Shown here in pieces: positions 1 through 10,713 of a stretch of DNA of 25,284 bases. The notes beneath the pieces are model-generated. The model saw only the letters and a program-made list of their open reading frames with translations, was not told where the DNA came from and made no database searches. Location: the NCBI GenBank assembly GCA_003640385.1, contig RCAB01000659.1, positions 3,238 through 28,521 on the forward strand, written 5' to 3'. A program made the position numbers and the translations under genes. Source of the DNA: Setaria digitata. Lineage: Eukaryota > Nematoda > Chromadorea > Rhabditida > Setariidae. Positions within the stretch are counted from its first letter, which is position 1. The number at the start of each line of letters is the position of its first letter.

Positions 1-32
<32 letters not shown>
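1..32. repeat. (TG)16 microsatellite at the window edge
   Basis: Sixteen uninterrupted TG units open the window, and the true array may extend to the left. It is simple-sequence DNA with no coding content. Confidence 0.95.
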
Positions 33-34
<2 letters not shown>

Positions 35-800
35 AAAAAGTTAGACAAAATTTGGGCCAAGTGAAGTTTGGAATGGTTAATTGATGGGATGAGATTGCTT
101 ATCAATGCATAGAAACATGGAAACGCTCAAAACTTCTTTTCTTGGCTGAATTTCTATTTGTCAAACAAGGAGAAGACTATTTGGATTGTATGGGAATTTA
201 TATGCATCAATGTAAAATTCTTCTTTTAGTTGAAATTGTTAAATATATATATATATATATATCTCAATCATGTGGAGAAGGAAAACATTCTTGATTATGC
301 TTAGAGTTGTTTTATTCTTTTTTTTTTTTTTTTTTTTTTTTTCATTTTCAGGATTTATAGGGAAAATTTTGGTTATTTAGGTTAGGATCGTGCAGAAAAA
401 TTATATCATTTTATTAATTTTTAAACGGTCGGAATGTAGATACGATAATTAATAATCAATGTCATACACTCATACCCAAACATTTCAAGGAGAACTTTAC
501 TTAGTGATTCATCATTCGAAATTATTAAAATGATGTAATTTTTTTTCTTTTTGTTATTCTTTTTTGATGATAAGGAGGAAAAAGGAGGTTTTTTTTTTTT
601 TTTTTTCTTTCTTTATAGTTACATAAATATGTTTAAAGTGAAATATCTTCTGTAATGCTTTCCAATTTCAGGTTTTATTAATGAAACTTTAAAGTGTGCA
701 ATTTAATTTAGGCGATATGTTTCAGCTTTTTTTTTTTTTTTTAATTCCACTACAACATAAATGGCATTCTAGTATACTTACATATAATTTCATTTTATTT
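33..800. other. Upstream AT-rich region, no gene seen
   Basis: No reading frame with recognisable protein similarity was found on either strand. The stretch holds (AT)10 at 243-262, a 25-base T tract at 318-342 and further T tracts near 588-606 and 728-742. Several TTTCAG-like acceptors occur (near 350 and 670), but no convincing upstream coding exon joins the phosphatase start. It may hold the promoter of the phosphatase gene; no core promoter motif could be assigned. Confidence 0.6.
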
Positions 801-994
801 CAGGAATAACCACAATCATTCCTTGGTTACCAGGTTACCCTTCAAAAACGGTCAAGACGATTGATCATTACTTCTGATGATCATTTGATTCATTTCTGTT
901 TCATTTCTGTTCAATGTACTGAAAGAATCTATTTCGAAAGCTACAACAGAGAATCTATTTCGAAAGCTACAACAAAATACATTAGTAGATCGAA
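801..994 (+). promoter_or_regulatory. Candidate trans-splice acceptor and 5' leader of the phosphatase gene
   Basis: A strong acceptor, TTTTATTTCAG, ends at 803. The following 191 bases lead without another obvious donor to the ATG at 995. In nematodes such an acceptor without a partner donor is typically used for spliced-leader addition, so 804 is a plausible 5' end of the mature mRNA. It could instead be the 3' end of an ordinary 5'-UTR intron. The leader contains two short tandem duplications, at about 890-912 and at 925-974. Confidence 0.4.
925..974 (+). repeat. 26-bp-period tandem duplication in the 5' leader
   Basis: A 24-base unit starting GAATCTATTTCGAAAG and ending TACAACA occurs at 925-948 and again at 951-974, separated by GA. 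The copies are identical. The pair ends 20 bases before the phosphatase start codon. No function can be read from it. Confidence 0.9.
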
Positions 995-3900
995 ATGTCC
1001 GAATTGAGCCTTTCAAAAATTTCGGCCGACTTTACTATTTTAGCAGTTTGTGGTTAGTGTGATTTATTTTCCTTTATTATTAGGTCTTTTCTTTTAATTT
1101 CAACTTACTAATGTTCAAAAATACTCATACTCCAACGTGATAAGTATATTGGAATGAGTATACTTAACACTCTAACATCCTTATGATTGGGATATCATCT
1201 TCTGAAAAAAGTTTACACTGTTACGATATCCATGTTCTTGAGTGACATTGCTATTATTTGGAAATTGAATTTCAAAAAAATTTTCAGCTGTACCGTTGTT
1301 AATATTCCACATATGGGTTGAACCATACAAACGTGGCTTTTACTGTGATGATGAATCGATTCGATATCCGTATCGCCCGTCTACTGTTTCTCGACAAATG
1401 CTTATTGTGATTGGTCTTGTCATACCTACAATTTTGGTAAGCTTATTTTTTCCTTTCCTTCTCTCCAACTTTTTTTGTATGTATTTCGTTGTTCAAATGA
1501 AAAGTTTCATTTTACGCTGAAGTTGATATTACAATTTTTTGCTTGAAATTTTAAAAGGCGGAATTGTTGATTTTGCTTTAAAAGACATTTTATGTCACAT
1601 GGTGATAAGGGTGTTGAATTTGGTTTTATTTCAGATTATAGCAACAGAAACATTTCGTACGCTAGCTTGGGAACGAAAATGCAGGGAGGAATTTAAACAC
1701 TACAAATGTCGTCGGTATACTGTACCGAGACTAATTGTTCGTCTATATGTTTTCGTCGGTAAGTGTTAAATTTGAATGTATTATTTAGCATTACAGATAA
1801 GGAATCCTTTCATTCGTTCATCCTACCATTATGAATGATATATAATAATTGATTCATTAAATATTTCTGGATAATTGTTTTAACAGACATGTTATTAAAC
1901 AATGTTTATGTGCCTTGGTTAGTAGAAACATGCTCCCACTATATTGACTCTTTTCATTAGTGGTTTCACGAAACTATGCTGACGGTTTATGCACAAATTT
2001 CAGGATATTTCCTTGTTGGTGTCATTTTCAACCAACTAATGGTCGATATAGCGAAGTATACTATTGGACGTCACAGGCCGCATTTTATTGAGATCTGCAA
2101 ACCAAAGGTTTTTTTTTTTTTTCACTGAGTTTATTACGAGACAAATTTTTCCATTTTATTCGCTACTAATACTTCAGATGCATTAACGTGTGAGACTGAT
2201 ATAATTGCTTCTATTACTTTGCTTAATGACCTTAATTTTTGTTTTCCACACTGCTAACAGTTAACACGTTTTCTTCATCAACATTAGGGGCACTATTCAT
2301 TCGTTTTAATACCTTTCTGACTTCGCGCTTGTTCATTTCCCGAAAATTGTCTGTGTTTTAATTCCATAGTAAAAACTAAGTCTTAGATTTTCATCAATAC
2401 TCAAAAAAAGAAACACGACATCTGCGGTGAAATGTCCTGGTAAGTTTAAACATTTTACTACCAATATCTATTGCGTCTAGGAACTTATCAAGATTTGTGG
2501 GCGTTAAGGCTATTAAGATTAAAACGAGGAAAGAAGAAAAGGTGAGTAGCCTAGAAGTTATGAAGTCTCTGTGAAGGGATCCATGTTGAGAAAGTTAGAA
2601 ATTATTTAAAATTAGTGATATCGGTCTTTATTTCCCTAATTGTTAATTTAGTGGTTTTTTTTTTTAGTCATATTGGGATCGAAAGTAGGTAATGCCCAGT
2701 GATTCTATTTAATAATAGTAACAATATCAACAGCTTACTTTCCTTTTAACTACAAGCCTAATAATAATTGTAATTACTTTTCCCGTAAATTAATGCAAAG
2801 TAACTGATTAGTTCAATGGAGAGAAAAGTACTGATATTGGCTTCCTATCCGAACACCAGTATCACTCTCAAAATTTTTTGCAGCACATGGAAAATCGACT
2901 TGTCACTATTGTTGGATCAAATAGTAACCGTACTATAACAATCAGACGTGTAAGTACGAAGGGTTGAATTTATCAAGGGAAGGTGGTTGATTTTGGGCAA
3001 TGTCGAAATTTATACTATTCTTCGAATGCATGTGGACTAATTAAGTGTTGGAATGCATTTAAACAATCTGGTTGGGTGGAGAAGTATTTAGAAAGAGTAT
3101 CATAGCGTTCACTGCTTATGTAGGAGTTTTCTGAAATCGACCGCCTTACTTTGCACCAAATTAAACTCTTCATCGTTTGGTAAATTTTTTTTTTCTTCTT
3201 TAAGCTGGAGGTTCTTTTTTATAGGTTTATTCCCAATCATCACCACGTGTAGCAATGGTAAGTATTAATGATTTTTAATGTTCAAATTATTGTCTCACTT
3301 CTCACTCATAAATTGTACGATAGATATAAGAAACACATACCGTACAAAGACGGATTCAAATAGAACAGCATGCAAGTAGTTTTTATCCACTCGTTTCTTT
3401 TATTTCACTTGCATGTATCTAACTTTCGGGAAGTTTCAATATCTTTGCACGTATTTGGAATGTTGCTTATGGCTAATCACATTTCTACATTTTATAAATT
3501 TATTTTATTGATTTATTGTTATTAGGAGAATATATGTAAGCGATATTACTCCCCACATTTATTTATTCTAGTTAGGGAGATTGCCTGCGAGAAGAATTTT
3601 TTACTGACATTTGGCAATGTATTTTGATTTTCATGTTGTTTTGATTCATATTTATCTATCAATCTAATTTTTCGTTGGTTTTGAAGTTTATATTTGTGGC
3701 ATAAATCGAAAATTCCTAGGACGCGTACAGCAAGTTTTTCAGTCCAACAAAAAAAAAAAAAAAATTTCTGGGCGAAGTCAGCTGCGATACAGTTTTTGAG
3801 TAAAGCTGTGATGTAATCCGGTGTCTCATAATGAAGTTGTTATGCCGAATATTTATATATTTTGTTAAACAAGACCAGCGGATTGTTCTGTTGCTTAAAG

Positions 3901-6900
3901 TGAAAGTAGCAGTTTTTTATATTCAGTCTTGATTCAAAGTTGGTGTCAAACTTGATGCTGGACTCAGCAAGCGGAAAGCAGTAGAGGTTTAATTTACGCC
4001 GTCTTCAAATTCCATCACGAAGAGCATTGTATCTCTGTCCAGAAATGTTGAATTACGAGGAACTTTTCCTTATGTCTCTGTAAATCTGATTTTCCTTTCA
4101 TTTTTATAATTATTTTTATATTAAGTTGAAAATAGTTTCAAATAAATTAATACAAAACTATAACATAGCTTTTGATGTAAGAAAATATTTTGTATCTGTG
4201 TTAGTTTTATGACATTTTCCATGATTTGCATGTTGTTTGTTTGCATTACTTGTATGCTACACTTCAATGTTCGATTCACCTGGAATTAATGATCATTCTT
4301 TTTTTATTCGGATTAGATTCAAGTGACCATTGAAAATATGAACATTTTTGAAATTTTCGGCTTTAATTTTAAATGAGTATTCATTTTTTATGTTTCGGCG
4401 TAATTTCCAAGTGTATATTTCAGGGTTTTGAAACTTGTCCAGTTAATTCTCATAAATATATCACAGACTTTGAATGTACTGGCACAGATAAGTATCTCAT
4501 CCATGAATCCATGCTTTCGTTCTATTCCGGTCATTCTGCTTTCAGTTTTTATGCGGCATGGTATACAGCAGTAAGTTTCCTTCGTTGTTTCGTGAACGAC
4601 CTTAAAAGTTAATTTTCCTTCCACAAATTATGTATGCATGAATTTTATCCCCATTATCAAATTTTACCTGTGACATGTGAGGTGTTAAAACCCAAAGTCT
4701 AGTGAATTCTTTACACTTTTTTCTTTTTTAAATCCTGAGTGGTTCAGTTAAATCTCCGTCGCATATTATTCGATGTTACAGATTTAATCCCTTTTTTTAG
4801 ATTTAATTTTTCCTTCAGCTTTATTTGCAAGCTCGGCTGTATCGACCACTGTTCAGTCGTTTGCTTTTGCCGGTAATTCAGTTTGCCTTGTTCGGTGGCG
4901 CTGCATTTGTAGCTTATACTCGCGTAAGCAACTACAAGCATCATTGGTCGGATGTATTGGTTGGTTCAATATTCGGTTCTGCGATTGGCATAATTGTGGT
5001 AAGCTCTCCTTTTTTTTTTCTTCGTAAATTCTGTCTTGAATTGAATTATGAGTAGCGAGATTCTTGATATTGATTCTCCATATGTTAATTTTGAAGGTTT
5101 TAATTTTTCACTGTGGCTTTAAACTTAGATATAAATTACTTTTGATTTTGCCATGTCAGTTTAATTTCTTATCTTCTTACTATTTCTTCCTTTGCAACAG
5201 TTTAAATCAGATATGAATTTAGGCGTTATTTATTGCGGAAGTATTTTCACGTCGCGAGATACCACCATGTGATGCTCATTACTGTAATCGTGAATTTGGC
5301 TTAGCACCCGCAATTCGACAAGCACTCCCGCTATCAGATTTGGAGTCCGGATTCGGTGGAATTCTACAAACTGATGGACCTAACAATGGTTCGCGCGTTA
5401 TCGCTTCTCATAATATTACTGTAACTGGAGTTATCGCACCAAATGTGAATGAAGTCGGAAAGCCGTTACCGCGACCACCATCACGGACCCAAAGATTGTA
5501 AGCGCTTGTACTGCTTCATCGCCCAGCTGTTATAACCTCTGTAAGTTCACTGCATCAATTCTTTCCCTCCTCATTTCTGAATTTTCGTTGAATGGGCATC
5601 TTTCATCTATTGCTAACATTATATTGCAAATGATTAACCCGGAAATGTTGAAGGACGGAATGCAGTCATTTAGAAGAACTGCTTGGATTTTCTCTCCACC
5701 ATATTTTCCAGTCACTCATGATCATGCATTTCTTAAGATCTGTGTGACTTGTTTTTGTTGTATTAGTTTTGGAATAATAAAGGTAACTGTCCTTTACGTA
5801 TTTGGCACTTTTTCATTTATGTACAGCTTGCATGTGTCTCGCATTGAGATATATCACCGAATTAACTGTTAAAAATCACTAATGCTGATGGTAGATTTGA
5901 ATATGCGGTAATTTCCCTTAAAATATTGTTTTCTTGTGTTTTTTTCTTCAACATTTTTAATTAGCTGAGAATATTTTTCCTAATGGTTTGCTAAATGTAC
6001 CGCAGTGTATTTGTGAAGTACTTTTGATATATTCAAGTGTTATCACATTATCATCTTTAACCTGATCTTTTCAATATTTGTAAGAAACTTAAATTTTTTT
6101 TTCCTCCTTTTTTCTGTTCTATCGAAGTCGGTTTTCTTATAGCGAGTTTTTTTTTCTTTTCACAATATATTCAATATTTAGTGTGTATTTTTCTTATTTA
6201 TCTTATTTATCTGGTTAATGATTCTCCAGCGATATTAATATTGCACAGTATTTTTTTTTTTTTTTTTTTAAGACAGTCCACAAAACATATTAACATAAAC
6301 TAACTTTTTTTTTCTTTCTAGGGTACGCAAGACTTTATTCTAACATAGCATTTAATTATGGGAAGTAATAGTCATAACAATTTTGCAAGCATAAGATTTG
6401 TGGGGAATGTTATTTCACCTTAAATCGGAAAAAGTTGTAATTAGAAACATTGAAATTTCTCAGTTATAAAGTGGAAAAGAAAGTTTTATAAAAATCCATT
6501 AGGTGAAATTTGTTAGTAATTTCCCCCCTAGCTTTAATCGTTATTTGTATTCCTTTACAAAATATCTGCTTCATCCGGTGTTGCTTTTATTTGTCATAGT
6601 TCTGAATTGTTATATATTTAAATTTTTGCTTTGTGTAGCCTGTATAATTACAGTAGCGGGATAAGAATGTGGAATAAGCTTTCCAAAGATATCAGTTTTT
6701 GAAAATACTGGTAGTTGAATTTTATATGGCTATTTTATGATTGTTTAAAAATTTTTTTTCCTGAAAAATTGTCAAATTTATATGGATTTGTTAAAATAAT
6801 ACAACCAATGGGTGTTTTTTTTTTTTCTCTCTCTTTGACTGATTTCTCGTTGAATTTTTGTTCAGTTTCTTAATCCCTTTTATTTGTTTTTCAAAAACAT

Positions 6901-7580
6901 CTATACTGTTAACAGAAAAGAGGAAACACTATTGTGTGCGATAATTAAAATAGCCGAAAAAGACGAAGTATCACATTTATATAACTTTGCTTTATGTGCT
7001 CTTTTTTAATGATAAAACGAATAATTTTATCAGTTACATTTTGCGAACATTACAGAGATTATTCTCTCTGATAAGTTTGGCTTGAGTTACTATTCATTTA
7101 TTAAACATTTTTCAAAATAGGTCAATGACAACAGCTTGAGGTAATTTAGCATTTATTTCACATTTTTACAAAACTTTTTTCATTATGTCAAAAAATGAAT
7201 CATAAAGTGAAAAAAAAAAAAAAAAAAAAAAGGAAGAAATTTTGCTTTGATTATTCAAATATTGTAGTCATTTTTATGACTAATGATGATTTTATACCAC
7301 AATAAGTGTTAATGCTTGTTGTAATTATTTTGATTTTTAATTCAAAATTTTCAAATTAATCATGATAAAAATGTAACGAAATTCAAGATACTAGAAAAAA
7401 CAAAAAAAAAAAAAAAAGAAAATAAAATAACATTTCAGTCCATCTCAATCGCTGCAATCAATATCAATGACTGGTTCTTATTATTCGGCTCAAGCGGATA
7501 TGGAATCATTATTATCAGCATCATCTTATACATCCCATGATTATTACAGCGTTCTTTCACATCCAATAACATCGGTGTAA
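995..7580 (+). CDS. PAP2-family lipid phosphate phosphatase (LPP/PLPP-like), 8 exons, complete
   Basis: Predicted integral membrane enzyme that removes phosphate from phosphatidic acid, lysophosphatidic acid and related lipid phosphates, with its active site on the extracytosolic face. Coding exons: 995-1052, 1288-1436, 1635-1758, 2004-2107, 4424-4570, 4819-4998, 5223-5497, 7439-7580. Every junction keeps phase (1,0,1,0,0,0,2), giving 1179 nt and 392 residues. An in-frame TAG at 986-988 precedes the ATG. The first membrane segment is about residues 13-30, followed by the LPP signature PYKRGFYCDDESIRYPY (32-48). Motif C1 is K128-x6-R135-P136 (KYTIGRHRP), C2 is S180-G181-H182 (FYSGHSAF), and C3 is R229-x5-H235-x3-D239 (TRVSNYKHHWSD). 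In this family the C3 histidine is the nucleophile and the C2 histidine the acid. C3 has Thr where the consensus has Ser. Six hydrophobic segments fit the family, and the last spans the 4998/5223 junction. A tail of about 125 residues (from about 266) is longer than in vertebrate LPPs and Ser/Tyr-rich. The exon 4 donor, AAAG followed by GTTTTTTT, is weak. Family assignment is very secure; substrate and paralogue identity are not. Confidence 0.93.
2387..2541 (+). other. Candidate paired cassette exons in intron 4 of the phosphatase gene
   Basis: Two possible exons, 2387-2439 (53 nt, donor GTAAGT) and 2481-2541 (61 nt, donor GTGAGT), are separated by a 41-nt putative intron ending TCTAG. Joined they give 114 nt, open throughout, and fit phase 0 on both sides, adding 38 residues (starting IFINTQKKKHDICGEM, ending KTRKEEK) in the C1-C2 loop. 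They would carry one N-glycosylation sequon (NLS). The very short intron and the mediocre acceptor at 2386 argue against them. Confidence 0.22.
2884..2949 (+). other. Candidate 66-nt cassette exon in intron 4 of the phosphatase gene
   Basis: The segment is bounded by a near-ideal nematode acceptor (AAAATTTTTTGCAG) and an ideal donor (GTAAGT). It is exactly 22 codons, open in phase 0, the phase of the exons at 2107 and 4424. It would insert HMENRLVTIVGSNS then NRTITIRR after residue 145, between motifs C1 and C2. It supplies an N-R-T glycosylation sequon, which the constitutive loop lacks. Whether it is ever spliced in is not visible here. Confidence 0.4.
3225..3257 (+). other. Candidate 33-nt cassette exon in intron 4 of the phosphatase gene
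   Basis: A T-rich acceptor (GTTCTTTTTTATAG) and an ideal donor (GTAAGT) bound exactly 11 codons (VYSQSSPRVAM), open in phase 0. It would extend the C1-C2 loop alone or after the 66-nt candidate upstream. At this length an open frame is weak evidence; the matching phase and good splice sites are the main support. Confidence 0.33.
5498..5503 (+). promoter_or_regulatory. Splice donor that contains an in-frame stop (short-isoform end)
   Basis: The donor GTAAGC of exon 7 begins after AGA TT. If it is not used, the same bases read TTG TAA and translation stops at 5499-5501, giving a 346-residue protein ending RTQRL. If spliced to 7439 the codon becomes TTT and the frame runs 46 more residues. Isoform choice therefore depends on one donor. 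Confidence 0.6.
6322..6343 (+). other. Candidate alternative last exon of the phosphatase gene
   Basis: A strong polypyrimidine acceptor (a T run, then CTTTCTAG) ends at 6321. Joined to the phase-2 end of exon 7 it reads L-V-R-K-T-L-F then TAA at 6341-6343. No canonical AATAAA was seen in the bases that follow, which lowers confidence. It would give a third C-terminus without the PDZ-like end. Confidence 0.2.
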
Positions 7581-7652
7581 AGTTTACGCTAACAAATTCT
7601 CCCATATTTTTTGTTACCTGGAGAAAATTAGTTATTAAAAGAAACTTTCATA

Positions 7653-7658
7653 AATAAA
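7653..7658 (+). terminator. Polyadenylation signal AATAAA after the phosphatase stop
   Basis: AATAAA lies 73 bases after the TAA at 7578-7580, a normal distance for a compact nematode 3' UTR. A second AATAAA occurs at 7729-7734. The sequence around it is AT-rich, so a chance match cannot be excluded. Confidence 0.5.
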
Positions 7659-7739
7659 TATATAAATATATATTTATTTATTTATTTATTCGTAATATAA
7701 ATTCATCCATAAATGATAAATGATTTTTAAATAAAATTC

Positions 7740-10326
7740 CATTCTCAATTTTTTTTTTTTTTTTTGAGTAATCATATATGAATTGGCAAAATATGTTTGT
7801 TTATTTTCAATAGCTGTCTTTCTACTTTCCTGTTGTTCAAAATTTCTGTAAATTCAATAGTCTTTTAAAGTCATTTTTAACCATTTAAATTTCCAAACAT
7901 CATAAAAATGGGAAGTTATACATATATATATATACACATAGATAGATAGATAATATGTTTTATGAAATTTTAATTCTTGCTTTTGTCAATTCTACATTTT
8001 TGTAAGCAATATTGCTCTAATTATTTGCCTTCCGCTTGAAGACAGTAAAATTGATGATAGTAATTTTAATGTTAACAATAATAGTAATGCTAATCATAAT
8101 TAATAGCAATAGTAATAAATGTTACAGCATGATGAGAAAAATTTTTGAACAATTGGAATTAAGTATAGCACTTTTTTTTTTGCAAAGAAAAAGTTTTATA
8201 TGCATTAATCTTTTATTTTGTGATATTTAAATGATTCGAGTGCTATCAGGTTGTGAAATTTCGAAAAAAAAAAAAAATTTTTTTTTCATTTTCATTTTCA
8301 GCACTTTTGAGTAATATATAATATTCACTTCGGTTGCTTGGTTCAGTGCTGTCTTTAATTAAAAACTTCTCACATTATATTCATTTCAAATTATCATTCA
8401 TAATAATTGAGCAGTTTAAATTCATTTTTTGTTCTATTAACTCTGTTAAATTAGTTTAGTTCTCCACAAATCAAATTTTAAACTTCATCAGTAGTTGCAT
8501 GATGTGTGCTTACTTACCTCTTATTAGTGATATTGTTTGTGACATTGTCTATCATTTGCTTGTTTCAGTTATTTTAAATTAATTGAATTTGGGAAATTTT
8601 CAACAAATTTTTCTTTTCATAAACTAGTAGCTTGTTACTGGAATAATAGGTAAGATTAGTATTGTATAAAAATTATTTTGCTTGCAAACATGATAACGAT
8701 TATTATTATTATTTTTTTTTTTTTTTTTTGTATCCTGAAAAATTGAGGTAATTTGTTATTGATGGTGGTGAATAATTAGAACTGGTAGTAAATAATTAAC
8801 ATTTGTGTTTTAGTTTTAGTAACCGATAATTATCAGTAACTGACGCTGGTATCATTTATTTTATTCGTTCAGTTACTGATAATTAACGAAGAATTCACTT
8901 AATTAACAGCAATCATTAATTAGTACTGCTGTTAGCGAAATGTTCATGTTTTGATCTGGCATATGCATAATAAAATGTTATATATGTTTGCTGTAGCAAA
9001 TTTTTCATTTATTTGCTAAAGGAGAAATAATGATAATTATTATGAAAAAAGGATTAAAATTTTAGAGGAAGCGTAGAGTGATAAAGAATAAATTTAATAT
9101 CTAAATTAACCAAGATTAAATTTTAATTAAATATTTCTAAATTTTTGCATTCAATGCCTGTTTTTTTTTTTTTTTTTAAAGCTTTCGGCATGAATTAAAA
9201 TTTCAAAAAAAAAAAAATATTGAGCCTGAGAGTGGAAAAAAAAGTGAAATTAAAGGCATTTGCATATTCTTAATTCGAAATACACTCTTTTCTCTGCCTC
9301 TGCCTTCACAGCACTTTGATCATTCGTTGATGAATTATTAGCTAATTATTTCATCAATAATTAGTTAAATGTTATTAGGATGTAGGAGAGAAAAAGTTCA
9401 CATTTCTTCTGTTTTCTTCATTTTCACCTGGCCACAAGTTAATTAATTAACAATACCAACTGGTTAGTAATCTATATTTATTTAATAGTAACTTTTTGAC
9501 ATTTGCTACTTAAGATTCTAACTTACGCTTTTGAATCATTCAATAATTTAAAGTGTTTTTTTTTTTTTTTTTTTTTCATTTGCATAAAAAAGAAGCATTT
9601 CATAGTTGATAATTAATCAATTAATTAATGCATATGTCAAATGAAATTGGTTATTTAATTGCTTAATTTTCTTTTTCATGAAACTGGTAGTTTGTACCAT
9701 GTATATCATCGTTAAAAAGTATACTTTGACAATAACTGAAGGGAAATTATTGAAAAATTTATGAAAATTAAAAAGTTCATCGATTTTGATCATTTTATAT
9801 GTGAAAGTTTATGTGAAAGGTGTAAAAATAGCAAATTATACTGAAAAAAAAAAAAAAAAAAAAGAAAGGAAAGAAATCAAAATTTTGCTATTTAATGGGA
9901 AAATAAATTTTTTCAATTTTCCATTCCTTCCGTTGTTTGCATTTTAAGATCCTAAAATTTTTTTATTGCTTATTTATTTCAAAGGCTTGCAATGCAAAAG
10001 TTTTCTTTTGTGTAAAAACTTTCAAATCTGAAATAGAAAGAGAATTCATCAATCAGTCCGGGGAATTATCATGATAATAGTAAATGTATTAAAATGGATT
10101 AGCAACAAAATATTACTTTCGTTTTATTTTTTGACAAATGCAATTTTTTTTTTTTTTTTTCATTTTGTTAAAAAGGAATGGAAAAGTGATAGTGATACTT
10201 GAAATCACATTAACCAAAATTTCCGTAATTCTTGTAAAGGGATAGAATTATAATTTCTTTTCTTATTATGGGCAAGTGGTCAGTTGTCATTCTATTTAAT
10301 TCCATTCTTACTTCTTATAAAAGTCC
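7740..10326. other. Gene-poor AT-rich stretch
   Basis: No supported coding region on either strand; short open frames here are AT-rich low-complexity translations. The stretch holds a GATA microsatellite near 7938-7951, AT repeats near 7921-7935, many T tracts of 10-20 bases, A tracts near 7211-7231 and 9843-9863 (the first inside the phosphatase intron), and a foldback at 8824-8888. Confidence 0.6.
8824..8888. repeat. Inverted repeat, 20-bp arms, 25-base loop
   Basis: The left arm 8824-8843 (CGATAATTATCAGTAACTGA) pairs with 8869-8888 at 19 of 20 positions. The loop (8844-8868) is relatively GC-containing. An RNA copy could fold into a roughly 65-nt hairpin of miRNA-precursor size. It may equally be a small foldback element. 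Confidence 0.7.
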
Positions 10327-10622
10327 ATAATTAAGATTATTTTGCTTGTGATTGCTAATTAATTTAATTTCATTCTATCTTAATTAAATTTAAGTTAAAT
10401 TGGTTTAATGTGAGAACTATAAAAGTATCCCGCTATTTATAGGCATATCTATTGCTTACACTATAATTAAGATTATTTTGCTTGTGATTGCTAATTAATT
10501 TAATTTCATTCTGTCTTAATTAAATCTAATTTGAATTGATTTAATATGAGAACTATAAAAGTATCCCGCTATTTATAGGCATTATCTATTTCTTACAATA
10601 TATAATCAAGATTATTTTGCTC
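10327..10622. repeat. 136-bp tandem duplication with partial third copy
   Basis: The unit at 10327-10462, starting ATAATTAAGATTATTTTGC, recurs at 10463-10601 with scattered substitutions, and the first 21 bases recur with changes at 10602-10622. The most conserved inner block is GAGAACTATAAAAGTATCCC followed by GCTATTTATAGGCAT. The copies have diverged and are not separated by an N, so this looks biological rather than an assembly artefact. No coding frame was recognised. Confidence 0.85.
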
Positions 10623-10713
10623 GATATAATCAAAATCAAAGGATAAAAATTATTTTTACATTTTTTTTCCTCTGTCCGTTTTATATATGACATTTCATAT
10701 TCTAGATTCATAT

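Noticed and set aside
3526..3535. 10-nt micro-exon before GTAAGC in phosphatase intron 4
   Set aside because: The length is not a multiple of three and would break the frame between exons that are both in phase 0.
4388..4944. Minus-strand open frames over 4388-4624 and 4744-4944
   Set aside because: They lie opposite the phosphatase exons at 4424-4570 and 4819-4998, and have no family resemblance of their own.
5201..5274. Alternative acceptor TTTGCAACAG at 5200 for phosphatase exon 7
   Set aside because: It shifts the frame and reaches a TGA within about 24 codons, and loses the last membrane segment (ALFIAEVF...). The acceptor at 5222 keeps the family-like sequence and the long open frame.
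5530..5872. Open frames of 61 and 94 codons in phosphatase intron 7
   Set aside because: No family resemblance, no matching splice phase to the gene, and composition like the rest of the intron.
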